Shown here: positions 13,959 to 26,859 of the stretch, piece by piece
Layout: every line of letters starts with the position of its first letter
Numbering within the stretch: the first letter of the stretch is position 1
Source: Strigamia acuminata
Lineage: Eukaryota; Arthropoda; Chilopoda; Geophilomorpha; Linotaeniidae
Direction: 5' to 3'
Assembly: GCA_949358305.1 (NCBI GenBank)
Contig: OX442315.1
Span: forward strand, 24,206,427-24,270,426
DNA: 64,000 bases
Notes under the pieces: generated by a model
What the model saw: the letters and a program-made list of their open reading frames with translations, nothing else
What the model was told of the DNA's origin: nothing
Databases searched by the model: none
Program-made: the position numbers and the translations under genes

Positions 13959-16076
13959 GTAAGTGCTGCGCTCGCTCGCTGCCTTTACTTATTTATTTCA
14001 GAGTCAAAAAGCTCAAAAAGTGCTCGTGTCTACTCGAATTGTGCAATGTTGGTGCAATCCCGGTGCAATTAAGAAGCCAATTAACAGTCTGAGCGCAAGA
14101 GATAAACAAAATGGAGCGCCGAATCCTTCAGGCACAGGATTGGACGCTGACCATCCATTGCTGCGAGCTCATTGGTCGCTGGTGACGGGGCTTGCATCAG
14201 CGCCAATCAGCTATGCGCTCCTGAATAACTTATGAGGATTTGCATTCCACGAAGAAACCATTTGGACGTGATGCAACGACATATGCCCGCAAGGGAGCAG
14301 CAAAGATGCAAGGAAGGAGGGGAGGTGGTCGACAAGACGGCACAGGCCTCCAGGGAAGCGAAAAATGCATTTTGGATCCATTTTCATGAATTAAGAAACG
14401 TGTTAAGTAAGCAAAGGCACGCGACAAAAAGGCGTGTTAATTGACTCCAAGCGAGAAGTGAGGCAATTTTCAACTCTGCGCAACTCCTCGACTATTTTTA
14501 CGTCTTATTTAATATTATTTTTCCCCCTCCTTTTTATTCATTTCTGCATCTCGATATGAACCAATAAATTGAACAGCAGGCGGCACTTTTCCTATTGCAA
14601 CACAAGAAAAGTTTCATTTTCATAAATGGTCACCTAAGAGCGTTTATTTATTTTGTGTCAAAATAAAAGAAGAAGAAAAAAAGTGAAATATGAAATAAAT
14701 AAAAAAAAGAAAGAAAAAGAAAATGTTAGATCGTCAATCTTTGTTGGTTATAAACGGATCGTAAATCAGATTAATCCAATCGTCATTCGTAGCTCTGATG
14801 GCAGCTCCTCCATCACTAGGAGAGCACGAGTTTGGAGTTGCTTTTGGGTTTCTCTCCTCAATTACATCGTCGTTGGCCAAGTCCCTTAATTCTTGAGGTG
14901 GAAGGTGTGCCAAATCAATTCCACTTTTACCACCTCGCAGGGATGGCGGGTCTCTTGAGCAGCTGCTCTTAATCCAATTTATCGGAGCCCTCGCACCACG
15001 AGGTGTTCTCTCCGTGTCACGATTGTGCGTCGTGCTGCCACAAATAGCTCTCGTCTACAAGGTAAATGACGCCATTTTTACAATTTATGACCCTGCAATT
15101 GTTCTCAACGGTTATTTCCAAAATATTCGATATCAACATTGGGCTCTACTTGCTCGCCTGCATTTCTTGTGCCAATATTCAACACCCCCGGCACAAACGC
15201 GTCTCTCTACTCGTAATAACCGAGTCCATGTTAATTTCGGACGCTGGAACGTCCATAAATTTGTCCACTTGTTTAATGGGAACAGACGTCTCTACCAAGT
15301 GGTCACGCGTTGCCTTCATACTCCAGAAAAATCGATATTTGGCGACTCGGGGGGCTTCTTTTCTGACATAAGGAATGAATAGAAACAAAAATATGAAAGA
15401 AGGGGAAAAAAAGGTCTTCACCTGATTTAGGGCTCTCCAAAAGAATGGCAAAATGGAAGTCGGACAAATTCAGCATGCAACATAATTTTCTATTATACCT
15501 ACATTACTTGATTTCTTTTTAATCCGACTTGGGTCCGAAGCCGGAGCAATGTAATTACGACTCAGAATGGAGGAGGAGGGAAAATGAAGGTCCTTAATCG
15601 CGACCTGCCAAACAATACGAGGATCCAACTTTAGCAATATAAATTTCCATCCAATGAGTGACAGGAGCGAATAAGAACCAACTGAGTACGAGACCAACCT
15701 CAGGCGGCACTTAGACCCATGCCAAAAAAAAAAAATCTTAAGATAAAAAAAAAGGAGAGAAAAAGGAAAAGGAACAGAAAAAGAAAAAGGAAAAGTTGAG
15801 AGGCAGAAAAGGCGTATATAGAGATATATATGTATAAATATAAGCCTCCAGACAGACGCACCCTCTTCCATCAAAGCTCGAGGCAAGGAATTAGGAGTGA
15901 GGGTCCTTACTCAACTCACCCACCCACGCACAGAAACAAATCGCATGCCAATTCCGAATTTTCAATTTCAGCCATTGCCCCTCCTTCACCTGGCGGGGGC
16001 ACAAAGATTGTGCACTCACTCAAATACCTAAAACTTAAAAAACAAAAAAGAGAGATATAACTAAAAGAAAAAAGAC

Positions 16077-16102
16077 AAAAAAAAAAAAAAAAAAAAAAAA
16101 AA
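16077..16102. repeat. Poly(A) tract, 26 bases
   Basis: A run of 26 A lies in a purine-rich A/G stretch (about 16030-16120). No transposon body is recognisable upstream, so it need not be a retroposon tail. Confidence 0.95.
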
Positions 16103-16982
16103 CAGAAAGAAATAAGTAAATAAATAAAAAATTTATAGATAAAGTAGCTAAGTTAAAGTGGAAGATGGGGTTGTCAAATAAAGTTTTTTTAGTGTTCGTG
16201 ATGTAGACACAACGGGGAAAATAAACAGTAGCGAAGGATCAAACGAATTAGACAAATTAATGTCCATATAATGGCAAGGGGAAAAAAAAACATTTTTTTT
16301 TTGTTGGATAGTAGGTATTGTCACGCGATTTCTCATCTCATCTTCAATTTATTTATACTATTCTAATATTGATTTTTTTTTCTCCCTCTCAGTTTCGTCC
16401 GATGACCTGGCGGGATTAAGGCACTGCTCATGGCGGATCCGGGAGGACGCAACCAATCAATCCAGAAAGGAGCAAAGATGAGAAGAAAGAACGAAAAAGA
16501 AATGAATAAAAAGAAACAAGAAAATTCTGGAAAAAAGAAGAAAGAGACGTTTTCAGAAAAAAATGTAAACAAAATCGAGCAAGTAAGCGCAATGCCGTCT
16601 CTTTGGGTCAGTGGAGTAGAACGGGTTAAGCGCAAAGAAAAGAGAGAAGGAAGTTGGACACTGTGTATTCATCACGGTCAATGCAACATCAATTGTCAGC
16701 CATTTCACCTGACAGCTCATTCATTTACCACGTGCATGGGAACCTCACGAGGAATTTGATCCGTGGTCACTGCACACAAATCTCAACCTTCGTCTCACTT
16801 TTCTATTTCCACTTAATCTTACGCCAAACATCATCCATACATGTCCACACTTGACGATTTGCATAGCGCACTTTATAATTATACGAAAAGATAACAAAAA
16901 ATCCACTAAAAATTCCACAAATTATTAATCACTTATATTTGTCTACAGAAAAAAGTAAAAAAAATTATTTTTTTAAATTTCT

Positions 16983-17005
16983 AAAAAAAAAAAAAAAAAA
17001 AAAAA
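16983..17005. repeat. Poly(A) tract, 23 bases
   Basis: A run of 23 A about 900 bp beyond the previous poly(A) tract and 114 bp before the candidate exon at 17119. Confidence 0.95.
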
Positions 17006-17118
17006 GTCAAGGATGGATGAGGGAAGGGGCCGGGAGACGGAACAAGTCCAGCTCCCCCACTGACCCACCCTTCCCAAAACATTTGTTGTGCAATAAAGTG
17101 ACATTGCTTTATTTGCAG

Positions 17119-17158
17119 ATGTCACTCCAAGTTGGTGTCCTTGAGAAGCCGAGACTCG
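17119..17158 (+). other. Isolated candidate internal exon (40 nt)
   Basis: A T-rich tract ending TTTATTTGCAG precedes the segment and G-GTGAGT follows it, so both splice sites look good. One frame is fully open and reads MSLQVGVLEKPRLG, another reads CHSKLVSLRSRDS and the third has a stop. I do not recognise the peptide. It could be a small exon of a gene that spans the desert, an exon of a non-coding RNA, or a chance pair of splice-like sites. Confidence 0.25.
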
Positions 17159-19347
17159 GTGAGTGAGTGAGTTACTTTGATAGCAAATTGTGCGCCAACC
17201 TCGTTACAGTAACGGAACTAGCGTTTTGCGGCGACAAATCCCCTTTGCACACTTGGCATTCGGTAGTAATTGGCTGGCGACGGGGCGAGATCATCGGACA
17301 ACCCGCTCTCGCCAACTGACCACACGTCCTCTTTTAATGCGCTTTTCCACTGTCCCCGTCCTCCGAGTCGATGGAACGCTGACCCCGGGCAGTCGTCCAT
17401 CCATCAAGTCCAGCCGTCGTCGCCCAGTCGCCGGCGTTTCTCACCACAATATGGAGAAGGGGAGAGATGGAAAGAGAAAGAGAGCGCTGCATGACAAGGG
17501 GAAGGGGGTGGCGAAGGCAAGGCAAGTCGGAACACTTTAGCGTTCCACAAAAAAAAAGTAAAATATTCTTGGCCAGTTAGGTTCCCACCCGCACGGACCA
17601 GAAGGTCTTTTTATTATACGCGCAAGTTACCTGATGCCCCACCCTCTCTCCCTTTTCATAAGGGGTTCGCTGCAAAACGAGGGAGCACTTTTACCCACCC
17701 TCTCACTCCCCTACCCCAATTCTAGGACTGATCTCACTTGGCCTCCGAGGGAAGAGGCAGAGCAGTTTTCTCAAATTTTAACAAAAGCCCCATTTTTGAC
17801 ACCATACATCTTTCTCCCCTCTCCGCTGACGTCACACGCACTTTCCATTTTCATTCGCTACAAACTTATCTTGTGCCCTAAAAAATTTCTTTAATACCAC
17901 ACATATTGCGAGAAATAAAACCCGAAAAAAAAGAAAAAAAGAAAAAAAAAATCAGGGGTGAGGAGTGAAGTATCGATTTGAAGTGAGGCCAAGTTGCCAT
18001 TAAGGTGGGGGATCTAATGTTTCTTGGTGCGAACTCATTTTCACTGTCCATGTGGGCGTCTTTCCGTGTCCATAGAGAGAGACAAAATGCTCGCCTAAGA
18101 CACCTTCATTGGTCAGTAGAATGGGAAATGGCGCCACGCTACCACAACCCCATCTCGTTCTATACAAACCCCCGCACACCCTCTCTTTTTCCATACACAT
18201 GCGCCCGCGCACACTTGCATCCGGCCAGACTAACGGAAGGGGTCGCTGCCATCAAGGCGAGACACCCACCAGTGATTTAGGTCCGCTACTAAGGAAGGGG
18301 GAGGAGTGAGCAGCTTCCTTTTCTTCCTCGTGAATATTCCTCTGATGGAAGTTGCAATGAACATTCTTCCTTCGCCTCGCTTTTCCAAACTGTTTACGAG
18401 CAGTCAAAAGAAAAATTGAAACAAGCGAATCAACACACAAACTCCTATCTTGTCTTCCTCGTGTTTTCTTCATTTCCACCGTCACATACATTCCGGCTAT
18501 CCCACAACTTCGCTTTCCACCTGAGCCCTCTTCTTTTATCACCGTCTAAAGTCCAGTTTGCGCAACTACTTTAAAACCAAGCTTCTTTCTCTTTTAACGC
18601 CATTTTACACGAGTCCTTTCGTCTTAATGAGCAGTTGAAACCACAATCGTCACCTTGATCGCCCTCACTACCATCCTCCTGCACCTTCCAGAACGAATGG
18701 GGGCTTACGATGCACGTACTAAAGATGCTGTAGTTATTGCTGATGTCAAAGACCACCACGATTCGTTAAATTACACACAACGAGACGGAGATTTTTTTTT
18801 TTTTTTATATAGAAAAGTATTTTTTTTTTTAGTTTAGTACAATGAAGGAGGAGGAGAAAATAATTCCCAGCAGTGTGTTAAGAAGGAATCTCGAGTCCTT
18901 GTGAGAAAGTAATTACTCGATGCAGCTTGGAGGCCTTGATTGCCTGCTTGCTTTTGTTCTGCGAGAAATTGAAACTTGGGGACCACGAGGCATTTTTCCC
19001 TATGGCGGAGGAAATTGCTCGCACTCATAATGGAAACTGCCCTTTTCGAGCTGTTTATTTTGCCACACACAAAAACACTTTTGCGACCTCAGCACCAGGA
19101 AATGGAATTCCGGGCACAAATTATACTCCTCTAATTAAAAAATTGACTATTGACACCCCGAAGAACGCACAACACTTCTCAGACACGTTCTACAATCCAA
19201 AGAAAGGGCGGCTCGAGGTATTGATCATTTCGTGCTGTATGAAGTGGCAATAGAAAGGAAAAAGTGGAAATTCGGAAAAAATATCTCTCTCTGGATTCGT
19301 GTAAAACCCTGAAAAAAATCGGACATTTGCCCCAAAACGTCCTAATA

Positions 19348-19766
19348 CAGTCGAAACTCTTTATAACGAATCGCAAGAGACCTGAAAAATCGATTTGTTA
19401 TAACGAGAATTCGTTATATCGAATTTTTTTAACATGGTGTTCTATGGCCAGCCAACCAAACCAGCCATTTTTAGGTAACGTATTTTACCGATTAAGAGTC
19501 GCCCTCGAATTGTAGCCGCGGCTGAGAAACCAAGAATACCGTATTTTTGCAAAAGTACGGTATTGTTTCCGTATTTAACCTCACGAACGATGAATGTACG
19601 CTTCGTTTGTTACATTAAACAAATGTAAGAATTGAAAAACCGAATTTGTAATTGCCGACAAAAATGGCAGTTTTGAATAAGAGCCGCGGCTCTTAATCGA
19701 TAAAATACGGTGTTCGTTGTATCGTTAATTCGTTATATCGCGATTCGTTATAAAAAGTTTCCACTA
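19348..19766. mobile_element. Tigger/pogo-like MITE, 419 bp, TA target site
   Basis: A non-autonomous DNA transposon. The left end starts CAGTCGAAACTC and continues TTTATAACGAATCGC; the reverse complement of the right end reads TAGTGGAAACTT and then the same TTTATAACGAATCGC. The 27-bp terminal inverted repeats match at 24 positions, and each end is flanked by TA (19346-19347 and 19767-19768), as mariner/Tc1/pogo elements leave. A second inverted pair lies inside: TATTTTACCGATTAAGAG near 19481-19498 and CTCTTAATCGATAAAATA near 19690-19707. CAGT...TATAACG termini are characteristic of the Tigger/pogo group. There is no transposase frame, so it depends on an enzyme encoded elsewhere. End mutations suggest it is not very recent. 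Confidence 0.85.
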
Positions 19767-19809
19767 TACGTACATCATCTTTTAAATCTTAAAGTAAACT
19801 TCTTTTTTT

Positions 19810-19922
19810 TTTACTAAAGATACTTCACATTCCAAACCAATAGGTGTGTTGTCACCAGCACTAAGGTTCCCCTACCACTACTGGAGTAGTGCTATACAAT
19901 TGAACCACTTTTCCTTAGTAAA
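19810..19922. repeat. Nested fold-back element beside the MITE
   Basis: Several inverted repeats are nested around one centre. The outer arms are TTTACTAAAG (19810-19819) and CCTTAGTAAA (19913-19922), matching at 9 of 10 positions. Inside lie CTAAGG (19861-19866) with CCTTAG (19913-19918), GGTTC (19865-19869) with GAACC (19902-19906), and CACTACT (19876-19882) with AGTAGTG (19885-19891) separated by two bases. It may be a small MITE, a fold-back insertion or a structured RNA. No tRNA box pattern is convincing on either strand. Confidence 0.55.
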
Positions 19923-21785
19923 GGTAGTACAGTTTTTGAGGGAGCCGACAATTAGAATATTCATCGACAAGATTTAGAAATCCGTAGACTTCAATTTTAG
20001 ATTTCAATCAAATCAAATGTATCATCTTCTAATTATGCATCCGCGCGCTATTTGTAAAAATTTATAGGAATTCATTAGAATCGATGAATAAAGTGCAACT
20101 TTTCATTATTTTTTTTTTAGAAGTTAATTTCAAAGTTTAAGATTCGTGTACTTAGGAAATTAAAATTTAAATCGCATTCAACAAAACGGATATCGCCCAC
20201 GCCCCAAATTTCAACTAAGTTTAATTTCTGCACTATTTGTACATTTTTATACGAAATAAATTAAACATTAAAAACGGAGACAAAAAAAATAAGTGCTTCT
20301 TTTCTTTTCTCCACAACTAATAGAAACGACAAAGAGACATTAAACAAAAAATCATTCTACTTATTCCAATTGTTTGGATCGTAATGGATAGGTGTGACCA
20401 ATCTTAGTCCAAACTCAAGGCAAACCCATGTGGTGGCATTTGTATCATTAATTTAAAAACATAATATTAGCATTTTATAATCAAAGTAGTGGTCTGTTTT
20501 TGACAACAATTATAAAACAACACATTTAAACATTTTTTAAGCAGAATAATTCCTTACTTCATACACTAAACTAAACAGTAAACAAATTCATAGCCTACTT
20601 TATAATTTATTATATTATGTTTTTTTCCCCGATTTTTTCCCCAACGATTGTATTCCCTTACTTTTTTTCTTTCTCTATTACTCTTTTGTAAATTGTGTCG
20701 ACTCAGCTCTTTTTGCGTCCACACTGTAATTTAAGCGCGGGTGGGACTGTGGTCATTTGTGCATTTTGCACTTTATGACGAGTCAGCACAGAACAAAAGA
20801 AGGAAAATTCTCTCATCGAAAGAGATGCCGAGTGTCCTGTTGACGCCTCATGACGTATTTTACGAGGCAAATTCGATCGTAAAGAATGTAGTTGAACCTT
20901 TAAAAAAAAATAAAGACCGAAAAAAAAAAACTTGCTGACAGTGTCAACGTAACGAAATCAACAACAATTTTCAAAAAGTCTAAGGAATTTTATTTTTTCA
21001 TCTCCGCAAACACGCACAAAAAAATTAATAAATATAACAAATATTAAAACAAAAAAGTTGCCTTTCCCAATCATCTAACGCATCGAATTGTTAGTGCGAG
21101 TCACATACACATAAAAAAAATTAAAATTGAAAAATGGTGAATGATTTCTTTGTGGCTTTACTTCACTCACATCCTCTTCCGCATTTCCGGCACATCTTAG
21201 TCCCCGCCTCCCCCCGGGGGTTCGACCAATGACCCCCCGCCTCCACACAAGTTGAAAGACCAGTGACTCATCGACAAGATTTAATTTTGAGCTTTACTGG
21301 AAAAAAAATCGGACCGAATGTTCTGCGAGCATAAATCATAAATTTTAACTCCCTTTAGGGTTAGTGGGATGAGGTTGAGGGGGAGGGGGGGAGAGAGTGG
21401 AGAAGTCGGGTTAGTAGATGAGGCTGGACGAGGTGAGCCCTTTTGCCACAATGGCATCAAACTCATCTTTTCTTGCGCTGATAGGTCGAGGTCTTAATGG
21501 CAGTGGGCAGCAGACGACGTCTCTGCAAATTATCCCGCGTGAAATATAGCGGGCCTCGCGTCTGCTCCCAGGTGTGCAACAAAAGCCCAGCCATTTGCAT
21601 TTTTTATTATTTCGGACACATTTCATGGTGGGTCTCTGGTAATCTGGCTGTGAAAATGGTCGCCGGACTACTCCCCTTTCCTCCCCCCCTTCCCATCCGC
21701 AGGAACAATGGCTCTCCCTCCCTTTCGAATTGGAAATCAGCCACCCATCACCAACTCCTCATTTCAAACCATCAATTCAGAATTT

Positions 21786-21853
21786 AAAAAATGAAATAAA
21801 ATAAAATAAGATAAAAAAAAAATAAAAAAAATAAAAAAAATAAAAAAAATAAA
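21786..21853. repeat. A-rich (TAAAAAAA)n repeat
   Basis: Irregular units of TAAAA lengthen into TAAAAAAA units over about 70 bp. A (TTTA)n microsatellite begins some 70 bp later. Confidence 0.85.
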
Positions 21854-21921
21854 GAATATCTACATTTGAAAAATTCATATCCCACTGTTTATAAACGCCG
21901 CATACACGAAAAAAAATTTCT

Positions 21922-21922
21922 T

Positions 21923-21957
<35 letters not shown>

Positions 21958-21959
21958 TT
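21922..21959. repeat. (TTTA)n microsatellite
   Basis: Nine to ten nearly perfect TTTA units. Confidence 0.9.
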
Positions 21960-23165
21960 GTTACTTTTCCTTGCAAACCCTTCAATTCCGAAATTTTCCA
22001 TCCGTCACACACGAAGACTAAAATTGGGAAGTTGCGTATGATAATCGTCGTGAGAGGTCATTGTGAAATGAGATTACTTAAAAATAATAATCGGCAATTT
22101 TTTTTTATTTTTTTTTTTAAAAAAAAAAAACAAAAATTGATAAGCGAAACCATGTTAAGTTTTGGCATTCTTTTGATCTGATGCTGTCATTGGTGATCGC
22201 GTAATTAGCGTGGGCCTTGGCCTGACAGCGTCTGGCATCGTTACTTGATGGGCGCGTAGTAATTTTTCCTGACAGGTATTTACTCAAAAATAATTACAGG
22301 TGAATGAGTGAGCGTTCTCTTCTGAAAGGGGGATCAACTGAAACCCGATCCAGTAAAAACAACAACCTGTGATTGCAGTTCAAGGCTAATCATTGCTTAA
22401 TACACACGAATCAACATGGCACCGAAAAACATCACCATCAAAACCAAAAATTAAAATAACAAAAAAAAACAAAAAAAAACAAAAAAACTTTCGTTTAAAC
22501 CGGGTTGGCCGTCTCCGCCCCATCACCAATTTGATCGATGGCCAACGGAGATCCAATCGATAGGCGTTTCTTTCCCTATCGTTGTCCATGCCCTGACCCC
22601 TTTCACTTTAGAAAGGCTGTAATTTGCAAAGAAGTATATCAGATTTTGATAAAACAAAACAAAAAACTTCACTCATGAGTGCATGACGTCACATAGTTGG
22701 CATAATGACACCCCTTTTCTAACTTCCCACTGCAGGTGAAGCGAAAAACTTACATCCCATTTCCAATAATTCTCAAATTCCAAATTAATGATGATTCGCT
22801 TTAACGAGGTTTTTCCCCATTAACCATTTCCCGGAGTTGGACCACGCAACGGAAACTCTTTCTGCCGTTGGAAACAATGACGAGATGGACATTTCCCCAC
22901 CTCATCAGCATTTTCTGATCACACGTGCACTGGCCTTGACTTCTTGTTGTTATAATTGAGACTCCATTATTTTCCTCTTTCCACGAGGAAGTTGCGCCAC
23001 ACACACTCGTCCAAAGTCATAAAACACGAGGGATATCCTTTCTTCCATCAATTATTCCGTCCTATTAAATAGCCACGAGTATCGGCATTCTTACCAACAA
23101 ACAGCAGTCGTTTTCACCAGAAATGCCCTTCAAAGCACAACTTTCCATAAACAAATCAAATCCAT

Positions 23166-23192
23166 CCCCCCCCCACACCCCCCCCCCCCCCC
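23166..23192. repeat. C9-ACA-C15 tract
   Basis: Nine C (23166-23174), then ACA, then fifteen C (23178-23192). The plus strand could form an i-motif and the minus strand a G-quadruplex. A smaller C-rich tract lies near 24710-24722. Confidence 0.9.
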
Positions 23193-26100
23193 AACCCAAA
23201 AAAAAACCACTCACGAGTGGTCAACTATCGACCTTGACTGACCCTAGACGAAAACCTTCGATAAGGGGGAGAGAAAAATTGCTAATCAAAATACAAAAGA
23301 TCCCCTCGTTTTAGGTTCCCTCGATCCCCTTTTCCTTAAAATTAAAAAAAAAAAAAAAAATGTCGTAGCTGAGCTGTGACCAGGGGTGGAATCACAGGCA
23401 CCTGGTCAGTTCATCACTGCCACTCGGTGCAATCCACTTGGAAATCTGTGGCCTCCCATTAAAGCGTCGCTGCCATGCTAACAAAAGTGTGTCTGGCCTT
23501 TATTGGCTCGTAAAGGACCCGCATTAGTTCAATGAAATGGACGCTGGACTGAGAAAAATGTTGGCGTGAGAAGGCACACGGATGCTGCCGTTGTTGCTAC
23601 TTGTGCCGTTGCTTGCCCACCTAGCAAGCCATAGGATCCATAAATTAGGAGGCACCTGCGGGAGAGACGAGTGGGTGGTCTACCGTTGCCATGGGCAACC
23701 CGAGTGGGAGTGTGTGCACAATGTTGGCACGCATAATTTGCAGGTGTCAAGATGCGGATGGCGATACGTGGCCAGGCCCAATCTGAGCGATTAATCTTCA
23801 TTAGGAATTATCCAAGATGTTTGTACAGACACGTCAAGTCATCGTCCTCTATCAAAAACCCGGCGTTTTCTTCAAAATCATCCATTTTGCCCCTCATTCG
23901 CATCCCACCCCCCTTTAAAAAAAATTTTTAAAAAAATATAAATAAATAAATAAATCCGTCGAAAAAACTCTACGTAATGTAAATCACCAAAACGGGGCGT
24001 TGGCGTATATTGGTCACCTTTCCCCTTTTTTCGCGGCCCATCGCGAGAGACGCCCACTGATTACTACCTCACACGTTAAACAAAAGAAAAGAAAGAAAGA
24101 AAAAACTTCACTCTGCTCGTCTTTCAACGCAAATTAAAGGCAAAAATGTCAGAGGTCCTTTGCATAACCAAATGAACTCCAATGATGATGAAGCGTTGCC
24201 GCTTCTGTCACGACCCCTCCACGCTCTCTTCTCAGTTAACTGACGCCCGAGGCACATAGGTGGCAGCACGCGCCAGCCTCGAGAAAAAGAACCCAAATGT
24301 CACACCTTTAGATAATTACTTTTCCACAATTTCCACTTTTTTCCCCACGCAAAAATACACAAACAGTTTATTGACATCGCAATGATTCAAAGAAACTTGG
24401 ACCATGTCCACCACGGTCGTAACGTGCACACGCATGCTGGGAGAAAATTAACGGGTGCCCAAGGTGTGACAGCTTCATAGTTGACCAGGAGCCGCGAGCT
24501 GATTAGGATGATGTATGCGCCAGATTAAATTGGCGGGGGCCCTCGTCATCAAACCAGTCTGACAAAGTGCCTCTCTCGTCTTGATGGATTTTTAGATTTG
24601 AAAGAAAAATTAATCGTTACGGCACAAGAGTAAGATTTTTCAACTTCTGCCTCATCTCGATGCATAGGGGGGGTTAGGATTAGGAGCTGTAACGTGTTTA
24701 TTCTTATCCCCCCCCCCACCCCCAACGCAACCAAGTCTCACACTATTCTCTTTTGCCCTTCCTTCCCCGAGTAAAGGGGGGAAAAGAGCAGGAGGCAATT
24801 TTGTTATCCCGCACCCTCATTTTTTTAAGAGGATCCCCTACCTTTGGTTGGAATGAAACGTTTCATCAGGGAAAAATTCTCCTTTTATAGTGTCGCCACC
24901 CCAAGTAATTATCGGCTGTACCTCCCTCGCTTACCCAGTTGCACCTCTTTATAATGACTCATCTAAAACATAACTATCGGTACTTTGGCCTCTAACCGAC
25001 TATCACTCAATCGAATCCATTTCAAATTAAATCCCGGCAATGCAAAAGAAATGGGGAGAAATTCGAATTTTTGGAAAAATTACGAGCCAAATTCGTTACA
25101 ACGAGGTTTTAGGTGGGGATGTTCCGATCAGAAAAGGCGCCTCGTATTCAAGTCGGATTTGCATCCCCGCGTGGCTCTTGGCGCCATTGTGATTTAATTC
25201 CTACGCTCCCATTAATTTCTGCTCCGACGGCTTCTCCTTTCCACCGCCAGGGTCGCTAGCGATAATAAACACGTGCCCAGGTAGAAACCAAGAGCTTAGT
25301 CGGTAATTGCTCGCCACGTTGTCTTCTCTGGATACCAGGATTATCCTCGAGAGGTGTAATTAATTAAGCGTCCGTTACCCTAGGCCCAGGTGACAAGACG
25401 CACGCGCCTGCGCATCAGACGTAGAGTAGACACACACACTTTGAGCTCATCCTCTGCGCGGCAATGAAAAATGGAGTTTGCTCAGCGAATTGTAGTTAAC
25501 AAAAAAAAAGTGGCACCCATTAATTGGGCTTTTTGTGGTTGGAGTCCCTTTACGGTTGTTTGCTCAAGTCGAGATTAGAAGAAGACAACAACAAGATCGA
25601 ACGACACAAATTGATCGAGGCACACACGCACCGAAAAAAGAAAGAAAAAAAATCAAATTAGGACTTAATCGCGTGCATTTATCAATTAAGCAACGCACCC
25701 ATTAACCCCTCAAATGCCTCGTTCGTTGCCTGCACCATGTCGTTAATGAACCACCCCAATTAGTTGCGTGCATGACTTAAAAAATAATACATTTCGGCGA
25801 AAAAAAAGGAGTGAATTATTGAAATATTTTCTACGAAAAGTTAAGGGCAGCCTAGCTTTAGACAAAGGTTGTTGTGTTCTCTTTTCATGTCCTGACTAAT
25901 GGTTTGATCGAGGAGTAGCAAAGTTGGCAATTACCCGCAAACAAAGCTGAAATAATTACCTGGTTGCATGACAACTGCGTTTGAGTCATCGCCTTCACCA
26001 CCCCCCAACTCCCCCCGATAATTGCCTATCCTAATTGCCACTGTTAATCGAGGCCGTACTACCGACTCGACGGAGGCCGGGGGGAGGGAGGAGTTGACCG

Positions 26101-26844
26101 ACAACGCGCATGGATATGAGGATAGGAGGGGGATGGGAGTTGGAGGTGTTCTTAGAATGCAACGCCAGGGCTGAGCTAATTTTTAAAGTCTCAAATGACA
26201 CGCAGAGAACATTGCGTATAATTGAAAAAGCTTTGCTCAAATTACCTCCCATTAAAGAGTTTGATGCTGCTATTAAACTTGGTAATTTGGACGCAGACGA
26301 CGCAATGTCCTATACCAAGTCCTTTAGTCGCCTCCAACCTCGTTCGAAACCCGACAACTCGTTGGCCCCTCCCCGCCCCCGACAGTGCGACTGATAGAAA
26401 GAATAGACCCAGCTAAGTTAACTTGCCAATCCGAGTCGCAATGATTAATTATCAACACCAAGCGACACGGAACACGAATGCAAAACCAACAGGATTTAGG
26501 CTCTGCTTGGAAATGAAAAGAGAGCAACTTCCTCTCCGTCACTTTTTTCCTCTCCCGCACAGTTCAGACTTCAGACTCTCTCTTTATTTTTTCCTTGGCT
26601 TTCATCCAAAGGCGAGGCAAGTTTCTTGTGGACAAAGACATAGAGCATCTTCCCTTTGTGAGATCGTAATTGACAATCCGTTAATCCGCGAGTTCTAATT
26701 TTATAAATGATGACGTCTTCGCCTTGAGCTCTAACACGAGCAAAGAGTGTAGGAGGGGATGAGGTGAGCTGGATTGGTAAGGGAAAGGGATGGAGGGATG
26801 GTGGAGGGACACGTGCCTAATCGCGACCCGAAATTGACGAACAA

Positions 26845-26859
26845 GCAGATGGCGCTGGG
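26845..26859 (+). promoter_or_regulatory. CTCF-like site GCAGATGGCGCTGGG
   Basis: The core AGATGGCGC (26847-26855) is close to the motif reported for insect CTCF. A second copy, GCAGATGGCGCACG, lies about 570 bp downstream at 27411-27424. Occupancy cannot be judged from sequence. Confidence 0.35.

Larger units (their letters stand above)
1..19347. other. Non-coding desert, left part
   Basis: I see no convincing gene here. The open frames are short and carry no recognisable domain; those with long Lys or Phe runs come from A/G- or T-rich tracts. The sequence is mixed in composition with frequent TAATTA, CAGGTG and ATTTGCAT words (octamers at 7903, 11828 and 16857). It includes the inverted repeats at 1815 and 7556, poly(A) at 1460-1476, simple (GAC)5 at 942-956 and the possible promoter and exon listed separately. 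A cis-regulatory or intronic role is the likeliest reading. Confidence 0.7.

Noticed and set aside
16430-16759. Lys-rich 109-codon frame
   Set aside because: It is a product of A/G-rich low-complexity DNA.
19861-19935. tRNA-like or SINE head on the minus strand (GTGGTTCAATTGTATAGC)
   Set aside because: It is faintly similar to an A box, but there is no B box, cloverleaf or second copy. The nested inverted repeats explain the symmetry better.
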